Of a stretch of 64,000 nucleotides of DNA, positions 17,218 to 26,405 are shown in pieces. The number at the start of each line of letters is the position of its first letter. The first letter of the stretch is position 1. The notes beneath the pieces were generated by a model. The model searched no databases. It saw only the letters and a program-made list of their open reading frames with translations, and had not been told where the DNA came from. The translations under genes and the position numbers were made by a program. The stretch spans positions 1-64,000 of the forward strand of contig NZ_JAAXYC010000008.1 of assembly GCF_018619185.1 (NCBI RefSeq), in the 5' to 3' direction. The stretch is from Streptomyces sp. McG3. Its GTDB lineage: Bacteria > Actinomycetota > Actinomycetes > Streptomycetales > Streptomycetaceae.

Positions 17218-17493
17218 TCAGCCGTAGACGATGCGGCGCAGCTGGCGGAGCGAGAGCTCCGGCGGCGCCACGGCGCGGTGCGGCAGCTCGGCCGCGATCC
17301 GCTCGAAGATCTCCGTGTTGACCAGGCCGCCGGACTGCAGTTCGCGGTGGCGGCGCCGGACGAAGTCGTCGGTGCTCTCGTCGAAGTACGCCAGCACGTC
17401 GAGGATCACCCGGGCCGCCTCGCCGCGCTGGAGCGCGGTGGAGCGTACGAGGTGATCGATGAGGTCGTCGTGGGACGAGCGGCGTTCAAGCAC
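17218..17493 (-). CDS. Small conserved actinobacterial protein
   Basis: A 91-residue helical protein (HDDLIDHLVRSTALQRGEAA; TEIFERIAAEL), GTG start. I do not recognise a domain. It lies upstream of glmS on the same strand with a gap of about 75 bases; a small gene in this place also occurs in other Streptomyces from memory. No signal peptide or membrane segment. Confidence 0.7.
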   Translation of the reverse strand: MLERRSSHDDLIDHLVRSTALQRGEAARVILDVLAYFDESTDDFVRRRHRELQSGGLVNTEIFERIAAELPHRAVAPPELSLRQLRRIVYG

Positions 17494-17579
17494 CCGTCGA
17501 TATTGCTTGCCGGGGCGCGCTTATGCAAGAAATCTGCCCGATATCGGGCAGGAGGGGCGGGGAAGACTGTCCGATCGCG

Positions 17580-18467
17580 TCACATGCTGCGCAGAACGGC
17601 CTGCTTCGCGGCGCTGAACTCCTCGTCGGTGAGCACTCCGGCCCGGTGCAGCTCGCCCAGCTCCCGCAGCCGCCGCAGCAGCGTGTCGTGGTCGCCCGCG
17701 GGCGGCGCGGCGGGGGCCGGCCCGGCCGCCTTGGCCAGGGCGGGGGCCGCCTCCGGGGCGGCCGGCACCGCACGGGTCCCGGGCAGCCGCATCAGCACCG
17801 CCGCCGCGACCAGGACCGCCGTGTGCTCCTTCTTGGAGATCCCCCACAGGTCCAGGGCGTACGTGTCGTACTTCGGCGGGGCCGAGACGGGCCCCTCGAC
17901 CGGCTCGAACCGCAGATAGCCGTTCTCCAGGCCGATCGACGGCATCCACCGCACGCCCGCGATCCGCGACAGCGGGAAGGTGGTCTGCCCCCCGGCGGTC
18001 TTGGACTCCTCGGCCTTCCAGTTCCAGGTCAGCCGGACGCTCTCGCCGTCGAAGGACGCCGTCCCGTCGCCGCCCCCGCCGGAGACGGGCAGCTCGGGGC
18101 CCGGCAGCAGGAAGCGGTCCACGGGGCCGTCCGGCACCTGCTCGATCAGCAGCGCGTTGCGGACCTCGTCGACGAAGTACTCCGCGACCCCCGTGCGGTC
18201 CTTCTCCACGGTCAGCACGTAGGGGTCGGCGCCGTCCTTGAGCCGGCCGTCGGCGGCCCGCAGCACCGGGCAGGCTCCGCCGCGCAGCCGCAGCCGCAGC
18301 CGTCCGCCCCTGCGGTCGGGTTCGAAGGAGATGCCCGCCACCGCCTGCACGGGTACGGCTATCTCACCCAGCTCCTGCCGGACCGGGTGCGCCTTTCCCC
18401 CCGGCACGATGCGCACGGTGTCCCCGTCGAACGTCCACGTTCCGTCCCGCTGGATGATTTCTGCCAT
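17580..18467 (-). CDS. DUF4429 domain protein with C-terminal SHOCT domain
   Basis: A 295-residue protein. Two beta-rich DUF4429 units (about 1-110, starting GTWTFDGDTVRIVPGG, and about 125-225, starting ASFDGESVRLTW) are joined by an Ala/Pro-rich linker to a C-terminal SHOCT motif (DTLLRRLRELGELHRAGVLT then DEEFSAAKQAVL). SHOCT is a short oligomerisation module. DUF4429 has no known activity. It is separated from the des operon by a terminator-like hairpin, so probably an independent unit. Confidence 0.88.
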   Translation of the reverse strand: MAEIIQRDGTWTFDGDTVRIVPGGKAHPVRQELGEIAVPVQAVAGISFEPDRRGGRLRLRLRGGACPVLRAADGRLKDGADPYVLTVEKDRTGVAEYFVDEVRNALLIEQVPDGPVDRFLLPGPELPVSGGGGDGTASFDGESVRLTWNWKAEESKTAGGQTTFPLSRIAGVRWMPSIGLENGYLRFEPVEGPVSAPPKYDTYALDLWGISKKEHTAVLVAAAVLMRLPGTRAVPAAPEAAPALAKAAGPAPAAPPAGDHDTLLRRLRELGELHRAGVLTDEEFSAAKQAVLRSM

Positions 18468-18512
18468 GTCCGTGATTCTGCCAGCCGGCCTCCGGGCCGC
18501 GCCGGAGAAGGC

Positions 18513-18542
18513 GAGCGCCCGGGGGACCGTCCCCGGGCGCTC
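18513..18542. terminator. Terminator downstream of the des operon
   Basis: A perfect 12-bp inverted repeat (18513-18524 with 18531-18542, arm GAGCGCCCGGGG) with a six-base loop lies 37 bases after the desD stop. No T-run. Confidence 0.65.
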
Positions 18543-18578
18543 ACCGGTCGGGAGGCCGCCGCGATCCGGCGGCCGGGC

Positions 18579-20357
18579 TCAGAACCCGGCTATCGGGTTC
18601 TTCAGACGGCCCACCAACTGGAGCGCTCCGGCCGGGTCGTTGAGGTCGACCATCTGCTGGTTGTCGCGCAGCTGGAGGCGGTTGAGGCAGGAGAGTGCGA
18701 ACTCCGCCTCGAACAGGTCGTACCTCCGGAACTTCTCCGCGAGGTACGGCACGGATCCCTGGTAGTCGCGCACACAGGCGGCGACCGTCCGCCAGAAGGT
18801 GTCCTCGTCCAGGACGCCCTCGGCGTCCAGGCCCGCGCCCAGGAAGCGGAAGAAGCAGTCGAAGACGTCGGTGAGGACCGACAGCGCCTTCATGTCCTCG
18901 GGGACCTCGACCCGGATCCGCTCGACCTGGGGCGGCAGCACCGCGTCCGGGTCCATCACCGCGATCTCCTCGGCGATGTCCTTGAAGATCGTGCGGGTGA
19001 CGACACCGTCCTCCACGACCAGGATCACGTTCTCGCCGTGCGGCATGTAGACGAGGTCGTAGGCGTAGAAGCTGTGCAGCACCGGCACCAGATAGGCGTC
19101 CAGGTAGCGCCGCAGCCACTCCCGCGGGTCCAGGCCCGACTCGGCGATCAGCGCCCCGGCCACCGAGCCGCCCTCGTGGTCGGTGTGGATCAGCGAGGCC
19201 ATCGTCGCGACCCGCTCGCCGGACCGGAGGCCCGGCACGGGGCTCTCGCGCCAGAGGGCGGCCAGCATCTTCCGGTACGGGGAGCCCTTGACGGTGGCCG
19301 CCTCGTAGGACCGGTGGTGGTAGCCGATCGCGGCCCGCTCCCGGATGATCGAGAACCCGAGGCCGCGCAGCAGGTCGTCGCGCTCGATCAGACCGGCCAG
19401 CCAGTCGTTGATCGCGGGGGTGGCCTCCATGTACGCGGCGGACAGGCCGCGCATGAAGCCCATGTTCAGGACCGACAGCGCCGTCTTGACGTAGTGCTTC
19501 TCCGGGTGGTCGGTGTTGAAGAACGTGCGGATCGACTGCTGGGCGAGATAGCCGTCCTCGCCCTCGCCGAGCACCACCAGATGCCGCGCCGCCAGCTCTC
19601 CGGCGAAGCTGACCGCGAGCTTGTTCCACCACTGCCAGGGGTGGACGGGCAGCAGGAAGTAGTCGCCCGGGTCGAGACCGAGCCCGCGCAGCGCGCCGTC
19701 GAACCGCTCCCGGGTCGCCTCGCTCAGCTCGTCCTTGACCAGCGCGTCGTAGTCGAGGCCGGCGCCCGCGGTGAAGGTGGCCCGGTCCCGGTGGGCGGCC
19801 AGCCAGACGAGCCGGATCTCCGAGGCCGCCTCGGGGGCGTACGCCCGGTACTCGTCCACGCCGAAGCCGAGCCGCCCGTTGTTGGCGACGAAGCACGGGT
19901 GGCCCTCGGTCATCCCGGTCTCGATGGCCTGGAATCCGGCGGCGACGAGCTGGCCGGAGGTCACCGGTTCCTTGGTGAGTTTGTAGGCGGTTCCGGCCAG
20001 GGTGGAGGAGATCTCCTCCAGGTAGACCGGCAGCACCTCCGCGGAGATCCCGAGGGTGTGCCGCAGCTCGACGAAGAACTCCAGGGTGTCCAGCGGGAGT
20101 TCGGAGCCGTGCCGGTGCCGGGTGATGGTCTCGGCGTCGATCTGCCAGTGGTCCAGGGCGAAGAGGCGCGCGGTGAAACGGTACTCGGTGGATGCGTCGT
20201 CGCTACGGACGGTGTAGCGGCCGTCGCCGAGCGGCGTGGGGGCCAGCAGCCGTTCATGGCTGAATTCCGCCAGTGCTTTGCGCACCAGCAGTCGGTTTGC
20301 GGTGGCCCAGCGCCCGGGGGAGAGGTGGGCGACACTGTCGGTGAGGGCGGTCGTCAT
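18579..20357 (-). CDS. desD: Desferrioxamine synthetase DesD (IucA/IucC-type NIS synthetase)
   Basis: An ATP-dependent NRPS-independent siderophore synthetase that joins and cyclises N-hydroxy-N-acyl cadaverine units into desferrioxamines. The 592-residue length is normal. The IucA/IucC region includes EGHPCFVANNGRLGF, the ATP-site stretch LLPVHPWQWWN and LSAAYMEATPAINDW; the C-terminal FhuF-like part contains YDLVYMPHGENVILV. It is the last gene of the operon, its ATG overlapping the desC stop by four bases. Confidence 0.96.
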   Translation of the reverse strand: MTTALTDSVAHLSPGRWATANRLLVRKALAEFSHERLLAPTPLGDGRYTVRSDDASTEYRFTARLFALDHWQIDAETITRHRHGSELPLDTLEFFVELRHTLGISAEVLPVYLEEISSTLAGTAYKLTKEPVTSGQLVAAGFQAIETGMTEGHPCFVANNGRLGFGVDEYRAYAPEAASEIRLVWLAAHRDRATFTAGAGLDYDALVKDELSEATRERFDGALRGLGLDPGDYFLLPVHPWQWWNKLAVSFAGELAARHLVVLGEGEDGYLAQQSIRTFFNTDHPEKHYVKTALSVLNMGFMRGLSAAYMEATPAINDWLAGLIERDDLLRGLGFSIIRERAAIGYHHRSYEAATVKGSPYRKMLAALWRESPVPGLRSGERVATMASLIHTDHEGGSVAGALIAESGLDPREWLRRYLDAYLVPVLHSFYAYDLVYMPHGENVILVVEDGVVTRTIFKDIAEEIAVMDPDAVLPPQVERIRVEVPEDMKALSVLTDVFDCFFRFLGAGLDAEGVLDEDTFWRTVAACVRDYQGSVPYLAEKFRRYDLFEAEFALSCLNRLQLRDNQQMVDLNDPAGALQLVGRLKNPIAGF

Positions 20358-20923
20358 CGGTCGTTACCTCCGGTTGCTGCTTCGAACTGCGCACGGGTGC
20401 AGGCGCTGAGCAGGGCGTCCTTCTCCGGTTTGGCGATCTCCCGGAGCACCTCGAATCCGACCGCCTTGTTGAGGGCCTGCACCGCGCTGTTGGTGACGTC
20501 GGGCTCGACGACGACCCGGCGCACCGACGGGTCGGCGAACAGGAAATCCAGCACGGTGGTGATCACGGCCCGGGTGAAGCCGTGCACCGGGGTGTCGGTG
20601 GGGGCGACCAGGAAGTGCATCCCGATGTCGCCGGGCTCCGCCTCGTACAGCCCCTTCAACTCGACCTCGGTGGGGTCGTAGCGCTCGATCAGGAAGGCGG
20701 GCACGCCGTCGTGCAGCCCGATGAACGCGTCGTGGTGCGGGTGGGCGGCGATGGACCGGTACTCCCGTTCCACGTCCGCGAGTCCCGCGTCGCCCATCAG
20801 CCAGAACGCGGCCTTGGGGTGGGTCACCCAGCCGTGCACCAGCGCGGCGTCGGCGGCGGGGTCCAGCGGGCGGACGGCGAAGGCGCCGAGTCCGTCGGGG
20901 CGGGGTTTGTCGGGGCGGCTCAT
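20354..20923 (-). CDS. desC: DesC, GNAT N-acyltransferase for N-hydroxycadaverine
   Basis: A 189-residue GNAT-fold acyltransferase of the IucB/RhbD type that acylates N-hydroxycadaverine with succinyl- or acetyl-CoA. Features include [20 protein letters not shown] near the N-terminus, [20 protein letters not shown], and [20 protein letters not shown] for CoA binding. ATGA overlaps couple it to desB upstream and desD downstream. Confidence 0.94.
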   Translation of the reverse strand: MSRPDKPRPDGLGAFAVRPLDPAADAALVHGWVTHPKAAFWLMGDAGLADVEREYRSIAAHPHHDAFIGLHDGVPAFLIERYDPTEVELKGLYEAEPGDIGMHFLVAPTDTPVHGFTRAVITTVLDFLFADPSVRRVVVEPDVTNSAVQALNKAVGFEVLREIAKPEKDALLSACTRAQFEAATGGNDR

Positions 20924-22197
20924 ACGGCGAACTCCTGGAAGGCGATGGACTTCTCAACCGGGTAGACCTCACGGCCGAGCAGCTCGCCGATGATGTACGC
21001 GTTGCGGTAGGCGCCCATGCCGAGGTCGGGCGAGGTGATCGAGTGGGTGTGCACCGAGGCGTTCTGGAGGAAGACCCCGCGCCCGGTGGTGTCGATGCTG
21101 TAGTTGCGGGCCACGTCGAAGCGGCCCCGGCTGTCGTGGCGCAGCCGCCCGCGGATCGGGGCGAGGAAGGCGGGGGCCTCGTACCGGTAGCCGGTGGCGA
21201 GGATCAGGCCCTCGGTGGTCAGGGAGTAGTCCTTGCCCTGCTCCTCCTGGCGCAGTCCCAGGCTGTACGCGCCGCCCTCGGCGTCGTAACGCGCGCTGAC
21301 GAGGGCCGAGTTGGTCAGCAGCCTGGTCGGTGCGGGTCCGGCGATGTTCTTCTGGTAGAGCAGATCGAAGATCGCGTCGATCAGCTCCCCGTCGATGCCC
21401 TTGAACAGCCCCTTCTGCCCGGTCTCCAGCCGGTAGCGGGTCTCCTCGGGCAGCGCGTGGAAGTAGTCGATGTACTCCGGGGAGGTCATCTCCAGCGTCA
21501 GCTTGGTGTACTCCAGCGGGAAGAACCGCGGGGAGCGGGTGACCCAGTTGAGCCGGTAGCCGTAGGTGTCGATCTCGGAGAGCAGGTCGTAGTAGATCTC
21601 CGCCGCGCTCTGCCCGCTGCCGACCAGGGTGATCGACTTCTTCTTCTGGAGGTCGGCCTTCCCTTCCAGGTAACGGGAGTTGTGCAGGAGGTCCCCGCCG
21701 AGCCCCTGGCAGGCGTCCGGGATGTGCGGCGGCGTACCGGTGCCGAGGACCAGGTGCCGGGAGCGGAACAGCTCTCCGGAGGCGGTGCGCACGGTGTAGA
21801 GCTCGGAGCCCTCGTCGTACGTCACCGTCTCGACGGTCTCGTCGAACCGGATGCTGCTCAGTCGCGCGGCGGCCCAGCGGCAGTAGTCGTTGTACTCGGT
21901 CCGCAGCGGGTAGAAGTTCTCCCGGATGTAGAAGGAGTAGAGCCGGCCGCGCTCCTTGAGGTAGTTGAGGAACGAGTACGGCGAGGTCGGGTCGGCCATC
22001 GTGACCAGGTCCGACATGAACGGGGTCTGGAGATGGGCCCCTTCGAGGAACATCCCGGCGTGCCACTCGAAGTCCGGCTTGGACTCCAGGAACACGCCGT
22101 TCAGCTCGTCGATCGGCTCGGTCAGGCAGGCCAGGCCGAGATTGAACGGGCCGAGCCCGATCCCGATGAAGTCGTGGGGTTCAGGAAGCGCGGTCAA
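20920..22197 (-). CDS. desB: DesB, cadaverine N-hydroxylase (FAD/NADPH monooxygenase)
   Basis: A 425-residue member of the lysine/ornithine N-hydroxylase family (IucD type) that converts cadaverine to N-hydroxycadaverine. Visible: the FAD site [15 protein letters not shown] at the N-terminus, the NADPH site [17 protein letters not shown], and the C-terminal [12 protein letters not shown] signature. The TTG start overlaps desA by 17 bases and has GGGAG upstream, consistent with coupling. Confidence 0.95.
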   Translation of the reverse strand: MTALPEPHDFIGIGLGPFNLGLACLTEPIDELNGVFLESKPDFEWHAGMFLEGAHLQTPFMSDLVTMADPTSPYSFLNYLKERGRLYSFYIRENFYPLRTEYNDYCRWAAARLSSIRFDETVETVTYDEGSELYTVRTASGELFRSRHLVLGTGTPPHIPDACQGLGGDLLHNSRYLEGKADLQKKKSITLVGSGQSAAEIYYDLLSEIDTYGYRLNWVTRSPRFFPLEYTKLTLEMTSPEYIDYFHALPEETRYRLETGQKGLFKGIDGELIDAIFDLLYQKNIAGPAPTRLLTNSALVSARYDAEGGAYSLGLRQEEQGKDYSLTTEGLILATGYRYEAPAFLAPIRGRLRHDSRGRFDVARNYSIDTTGRGVFLQNASVHTHSITSPDLGMGAYRNAYIIGELLGREVYPVEKSIAFQEFAV

Positions 22198-23629
22198 GGG
22201 AGTCTCCCAGGTACTTCTCGGCGTGGCCGGAGATCAGATCGAGGACCGCGGCGATGTCGTGCACGGTCGTTTCGGGGTTGAGCAGGGTGAACTTCAGGTA
22301 CTGGCGGTCGCCCACCTTGGTGCCCGCGACGACCGCCTCGCCGGAGGCGAACAGCGCTTTGCGGGCGTGGAGGTTGGCGCGGTCGACCTCGTCGGGGGAG
22401 GTGACGCCGGACGGGATGTAGCGGAAGACGAGCGTGGAGAGCTGCGGCTCGACGACCACGTCGAAGCGCGGGTCGGCGGCGAGCAGCTGCCACCCCTCGG
22501 CGGCCAGGTCGCAGACCTCGTCGAACAGCTCGCCGATGCCGTCCGCGCCCATGACGCGCAGCGTCATCCACAGCTTGAGCGCGTCGAACCGGCGGGTCGT
22601 CTGGAGGGACTTGTCGACCTGGTTGGGTATCCGCTCCTCGGCCATCCGGCGCGGGTTCAGATACTCCGCGTGATACGTCGCGTGCCGCAGGGTCGCCCGG
22701 TCGCGGACCAGCACCGCCGATGAACTCACGGGCTGGAAGAAGGACTTGTGATAGTCCACGGTGACCGAGTCCGCGTGCGCGATGCCTCTCAGCAGTCCGC
22801 CCCGTTCACGGGAGGCGAGCAGCCCGCAGCCGTACGCGGCGTCCACGTGCATCCAGGTGGCGAACTGCTCGCAGAGCGCCGCGATCTCGGGCAGCGGGTC
22901 GATGGACCCGAAGTCCGTGGTGCCGGCGGTGGCGACGACGGCCATGGGGACGGAGCCCTCGGCGACGCACTGTTCCAGTGCGCGGGCGAGGGCCACGGTC
23001 CGCATGCGCTTGTCGCGGTCCACGGGGACGGAGACGACGGCGTCCTTGCCGAGGCCGAGGAGTTTGGCGGACTTCTGGACGCTGAAGTGGCTGCACTCGG
23101 AGGTGAAGATCCGCAGCCGGGTGAAGTGCTCCGGCCGGATCTTCGCCTCCTCCCGTGCCAGCAGCAGGGCCTGGAGGTTGGACTGCGTACCGCCGCTGGT
23201 GAAGATGCCGTCGGCGGCCGGGCCGAGCCCGATCCGCTCGGTGGTCCAGTCGATCAGGCGGCGCTCGATGAGCGTGCCGCCCGCGCTCTGGTCCCAGGTG
23301 TCCAGGGAGGAGTTGATCGCGGAGAGCACGGCCTCGCCGAGCACGGCGGGTATGACGACCGGGCAGTTGAGGTGGCCCAGATAGCGGGGGTGGTGGAAGT
23401 AGACGGCGTCGCGGAGGTAGACCTCACCGAGCTCGTCGAGGGCGGCGGCTGCGTCGCCCAGCGGTCGGTCGAGGTCGATCGCGTCGACGACGGGGGAGAG
23501 CTCGTCGACACCGACCCCGCTGAAGGGGCGTTCGGTGGCGGCGAGCGTGGCCGCGACCCGTTCCACTCCTGCGAGGAGGGTGTGCCGATAGTGCTCCGCG
23601 GTCGTGTTGTTGAGCAGGTGCGAACGCAT
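22181..23629 (-). CDS. desA: DesA, PLP-dependent lysine decarboxylase
   Basis: Supplies cadaverine for desferrioxamine. A 482-residue group II decarboxylase: [11 protein letters not shown] holds the Asp that contacts the pyridine nitrogen, and [17 protein letters not shown] contains the PLP Lys. GGAGG lies just upstream of the ATG. It is the first gene of the desABCD operon and is preceded by a strong iron box about 80 bases upstream, so it should be repressed by DmdR1 in iron-replete cells. Confidence 0.96.
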   Translation of the reverse strand: MRSHLLNNTTAEHYRHTLLAGVERVAATLAATERPFSGVGVDELSPVVDAIDLDRPLGDAAAALDELGEVYLRDAVYFHHPRYLGHLNCPVVIPAVLGEAVLSAINSSLDTWDQSAGGTLIERRLIDWTTERIGLGPAADGIFTSGGTQSNLQALLLAREEAKIRPEHFTRLRIFTSECSHFSVQKSAKLLGLGKDAVVSVPVDRDKRMRTVALARALEQCVAEGSVPMAVVATAGTTDFGSIDPLPEIAALCEQFATWMHVDAAYGCGLLASRERGGLLRGIAHADSVTVDYHKSFFQPVSSSAVLVRDRATLRHATYHAEYLNPRRMAEERIPNQVDKSLQTTRRFDALKLWMTLRVMGADGIGELFDEVCDLAAEGWQLLAADPRFDVVVEPQLSTLVFRYIPSGVTSPDEVDRANLHARKALFASGEAVVAGTKVGDRQYLKFTLLNPETTVHDIAAVLDLISGHAEKYLGDSLDRAS

Positions 23630-23706
23630 GTGGGGTCCTCCCGGGTGAGGGGAACTTCATCGCGGCCCTCCGGGCAGGAAGGGGGGACGAGGGCGCGACA
23701 TCTATG

Positions 23707-23725
23707 TAAGGCGAGCCTAACCTAA
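23707..23725 (-). promoter_or_regulatory. Iron box (DmdR1/IdeR-type operator) upstream of desA
   Basis: Read on the minus strand the 19 bases TTAGGTTAGGCTCGCCTTA differ by about two positions from the DmdR/DtxR consensus TTAGGTTAGGCTCACCTAA. It lies about 80 bases upstream of desA, in the promoter region. Iron repression of desABCD by DmdR1 is known in S. coelicolor. Confidence 0.9.
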
Positions 23726-23896
23726 CCTTGAACTCGATCGTTCCTCCGGTCCCCCCGGGTGCACCGGTTGTCTGATTTCCGCCCTCCTTGTCTCCAAGGC
23801 CGGGCAGTGGGCGTCTTCGCTGGTCACGCAAGCTCTTGAGGGATGCTCGGCAGGGAGCAACGGAGCTCGTCGGTGCGGGCGCTCGCGCACGCGAAA

Positions 23897-23936
23897 GGCC
23901 GCCGCCGCTCCCGTCGGAGCGGGAGCGGCGGCGGCC
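23897..23936. terminator. Strong hairpin terminator of the secreted-protein gene
   Basis: A perfect 17-bp stem (23897-23913 with 23920-23936, arm GGCCGCCGCCGCTCCCG) with a six-base loop, 67 bases past the stop of the gene at 24004-24990. Only a short T stretch follows. Confidence 0.65.
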
Positions 23937-24003
23937 GAGGGGCGTGTACGGCGTTCAGGTCAGGGGTGTGAACCGCGTCCCGGCAGGCCGGGACGGAGCC
24001 GGG

Positions 24004-24990
24004 TCAGTGCTTCGGGGGGTTGGTCACCACCCAGTCGGAGTCCCGGTAGTGAGTGGAGACCCCGTTCCCTTCCTGGGACTTGTCGGGAGGCCCGGAGCTG
24101 GGGAACAGCGACGGTGCGATGGCCCGGCCCAGCCGCTCCTCCCATACGGTCGACCACTTTTCGAGGTCCGGGAAGGCCTCCCGGACCGCCGTCCGGTTGA
24201 TGAAGCTGTATTTCTGATGGATGAATCCCTTGCGGATGTCCTCATCGCTCAGCTTTCCTGCGCTCTTCAGCTCATCCCACTTCGCGCGGGCCTCGGCCAC
24301 CATGAGGTCGGACGAGATGTGGAAGTCTCCGTCGCTGGGTCCGAACGGCTTCGCGTTCTCGTCGAGCATCCCCAGTTTGTGCAACGCGTCGAACGGGCGG
24401 CGCGCCGGGCGCTCGGCGGGAGGTGTGGAGCCCATCCATTCCTGGAACCTCGCCGACGCGACCGGCTGTCCTGCCAGGTCCCGTTCGGTCGGGAAGTCCT
24501 TGTGGCGGCCCGAGAAGAAGAACGCCCATGATCCCTGGAGTCGTACGTCGTAGTCCTGGGGGCGCTCGCAGGCGGAGCACAGGACCTGGAACAGCGAAGC
24601 CGACATGCGCTTGAACTGCTGGGGAGTCGTACCCAACGGAGCCTGATAGTGCCGCCACCAGCTGACCTGCTGCCGCGTCAGCCCGAGGAACTCCAGGTCC
24701 CGGGGCTGGATGCGGTATCCCGTGTCATCGTGTGGCCATGCGCGACTCCCCTCGCTCTGACGTCCCGGGACCCTGCCGTCGGCGTCGATGAGCCCCTGGG
24801 CCTGGGCCCTCTGACGCCTTTGGAGAAAGCCCGGGTCCTCGTCGGCCGACGGACCCGCCAGGACGGCCGGCCCATGGATGCTCGTTGTGACCGGCCAGGA
24901 GGTTACCGCCGCGGTCGGGGCAACCGCGGGACCTGACAGAACCAGTGCCGCAAGGGCCAGTACTCCCAGCCTCAGACGCTGACGTGACAC
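24004..24990 (-). CDS. Secreted protein of unknown function inserted between desA and desF
   Basis: A 328-residue protein. The GTG start at 24990 has GGAGG eight bases upstream. An Arg-containing N-terminus followed by a hydrophobic stretch (GVLALAALVLSGPAVAPTAA) is a Sec signal peptide. The mature part has RLQGSWAFFFSGRHKDFP, then about 60 residues later PSDGDFHISSDLMVAEAR. A GS motif followed by a DxD-like acidic pair recalls the nucleotidyltransferase fold, as in a Streptomyces family I recall as GSSAxFFSGxHKxMP. That is inference only. It may be recently acquired: imperfect direct repeats flank it. Confidence 0.7.
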   Translation of the reverse strand: MSRQRLRLGVLALAALVLSGPAVAPTAAVTSWPVTTSIHGPAVLAGPSADEDPGFLQRRQRAQAQGLIDADGRVPGRQSEGSRAWPHDDTGYRIQPRDLEFLGLTRQQVSWWRHYQAPLGTTPQQFKRMSASLFQVLCSACERPQDYDVRLQGSWAFFFSGRHKDFPTERDLAGQPVASARFQEWMGSTPPAERPARRPFDALHKLGMLDENAKPFGPSDGDFHISSDLMVAEARAKWDELKSAGKLSDEDIRKGFIHQKYSFINRTAVREAFPDLEKWSTVWEERLGRAIAPSLFPSSGPPDKSQEGNGVSTHYRDSDWVVTNPPKH

Positions 24991-25334
24991 TCTTTCGCCT
25001 CCAGTGAAAGCACTTCGCCTGGCTCGCGCTACTCGCGCTCCATGACTCAGAGTTACGCATATCGCTGCGTGTCACCGTCACAGCCACGCCGGGACTGACG
25101 GCCCGAGCTCCACGGCGCCCGGAGGCAGGGCGTGTGCGGTGGGTGATCACCGGGGCGATCATGGGTGGCCCGGCACCGTCGGGCGGCGTTTCCGGGGACG
25201 GCCACCGGAACGGGTGAACCTCGGAGCGGTCCTGACCCGTGGCCGGTCGGTGAGCGTCCTGGCTGGTCACGCAAGCCCCTTGAGAGTGGCTGGTCCGAGG
25301 TGCCACCGGCGGTGGCGGGCGCCGCTTCCGCTCT
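24991..25334. other. Gene-free region between desF and the secreted-protein gene
   Basis: About 340 bases. ORFs here are short and unconvincing. It carries the right copy of a roughly 29-base imperfect direct repeat (25254-25283, core GCTGGTCACGCAAGC) whose left copy lies at 23811-23839. No iron box was seen. The promoter of the secreted-protein gene must lie here. Confidence 0.5.
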
Positions 25335-26165
25335 CTACGCCTGCTGCTCGGGGAGGCCGCGCCGCCAGTACGCGGAGGACGTCACCCGCTCATGGCCGAA
25401 GCCCCGCTCGTGGACGAGATGGTGGTGCAGCGCCCGCACCCCCGACGCCTCGCCCGCGATCCACGCGTACGGAGTGCCCCCGGGCAACTCGGCGGCGCGC
25501 ACGGTCTCCACGCCGCAGACGGCCCCCTCGCTCCGGACGAGCCACCTGATCCGGGCCTTCGCCGCGGTGTTCAGCGCCTGCCGGTCCTCGGTGCGCGGGA
25601 TCTCCAGCCAGACCCGGGCCGGCAGCCCCGCGGGCAGCCACTCCAGGGCGGCGGCCGCGGCGGGCAGGGCGGTCTCGTCCGCCCGGATCAGCACCCAGTC
25701 CGTGTCGGCGGGCGGCCGGAAGCGTACGGTGGCGTTGTCCGCCGCGGTGGGGCCCAGTACCGCGAGCCGGTCGCCGGGGGAGGCCGCCAGCGCCCAGCGG
25801 CAGCCCGGGCCGCCGGCGTCGTGCAGCACGACGTCGAGGTCGACCTCGGTGGAACCGTCCGCCCGCAGCCGCTGGGCCCGTACGGCATACGAACGGGTCA
25901 CCGCCCGTTCGCCCTCGGGCAGCGCCCGCCATTTCTCGTGCCAGGCCTCGCCCCCGCCCGCCGGAACCACGGCCTCGCGCTGCCCCGGGCGGGGCAGCAG
26001 GATCGACAGGCTCTGGTCGCGGCCCCCGCCGCTGAAGCCTTCGGCACCCGGCCCGCCGAGCGTGATCCGCAGGACGGACGGGCCCAGCCGCCGTGTCCGC
26101 AGAACGGTCAGGTCGAAGAGCCGGAACGGGGCGATTTCGTGGGCGGTGGCGGTCGTCGGCGTCAA
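25335..26165 (-). CDS. desF: DesF-like siderophore-interacting protein (flavin ferric reductase)
   Basis: A 276-residue SIP-family (ViuB-like) flavoprotein expected to reduce ferric siderophore in the cytoplasm to release iron. The FAD-binding barrel includes AVTRSYAVR (the RxYT/S-type FAD motif) and GCRWALAASPGDRLAVLGPT; the NAD(P)H half includes DWVLIRADETALPAAAAALE and AWIAGEASGVRALHHHLV. From memory, S. coelicolor desEFABCD has such a gene next to desA. Here it is separated from desA by the secreted-protein gene and has its own iron box. The receptor lipoprotein gene desE is not in the neighbourhood. Confidence 0.85.
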   Translation of the reverse strand: MTPTTATAHEIAPFRLFDLTVLRTRRLGPSVLRITLGGPGAEGFSGGGRDQSLSILLPRPGQREAVVPAGGGEAWHEKWRALPEGERAVTRSYAVRAQRLRADGSTEVDLDVVLHDAGGPGCRWALAASPGDRLAVLGPTAADNATVRFRPPADTDWVLIRADETALPAAAAALEWLPAGLPARVWLEIPRTEDRQALNTAAKARIRWLVRSEGAVCGVETVRAAELPGGTPYAWIAGEASGVRALHHHLVHERGFGHERVTSSAYWRRGLPEQQA

Positions 26166-26236
26166 CGGGGGCTCCTCCGGGACGGGCCGGAGCGGCGGAC
26201 GGACGGGCCCGGCTTCCGGCGGGTGCGATCCGAAGG

Positions 26237-26255
26237 AAGGTTAGCCTAGCCTTGC
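26237..26255 (-). promoter_or_regulatory. Iron box upstream of desF
   Basis: The plus strand reads AAGGTTAGCCTAGCCTTGC, a DmdR/DtxR-type interrupted palindrome matching the central TTAGsCTA core with about five differences from consensus. It lies 72 bases upstream of desF. Weaker than the desA box. Confidence 0.7.
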
Positions 26256-26346
26256 TTGATAGGGGATGGTGTGACGCCTCGTCTGCTCCGGCGACTCGTG
26301 AGGGGAGTCCGCCGGACGCGCGCGAGAGGTGTCGACCACACGGGAA

Positions 26347-26390
26347 GGGGAGGGCGGCCGGCGTACGACGGTGGGCGCCGGCCCCTCCCC
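26347..26390. terminator. Hairpin terminator after the MFS transporter gene
   Basis: An inverted repeat, GGGGAGGG.GGCCGGCG against CGCCGGCCCCTCCCC, with one bulge and a loop of about 12 bases, lies just past the stop codon at 26406 in the direction of transcription. Confidence 0.55.
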
Positions 26391-26405
26391 CTCCCTCCGA
26401 CGTGT

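Noticed and set aside
14881..17919. A 1012-codon plus-strand open frame across glmS
   Set aside because: It is the antisense shadow of glmS in GC-rich DNA; the minus strand holds a complete, motif-rich enzyme and the shadow has no domain.
17523..20681. A 1052-codon plus-strand frame across DUF4429 and desD
   Set aside because: Antisense shadow of desD and its neighbour; composition is His/Arg/Gly-rich with no recognisable fold.
24004..26165. desE receptor lipoprotein in the des locus
   Set aside because: Neither gene between desA and the MFS transporter has a lipobox or a periplasmic-binding fold.
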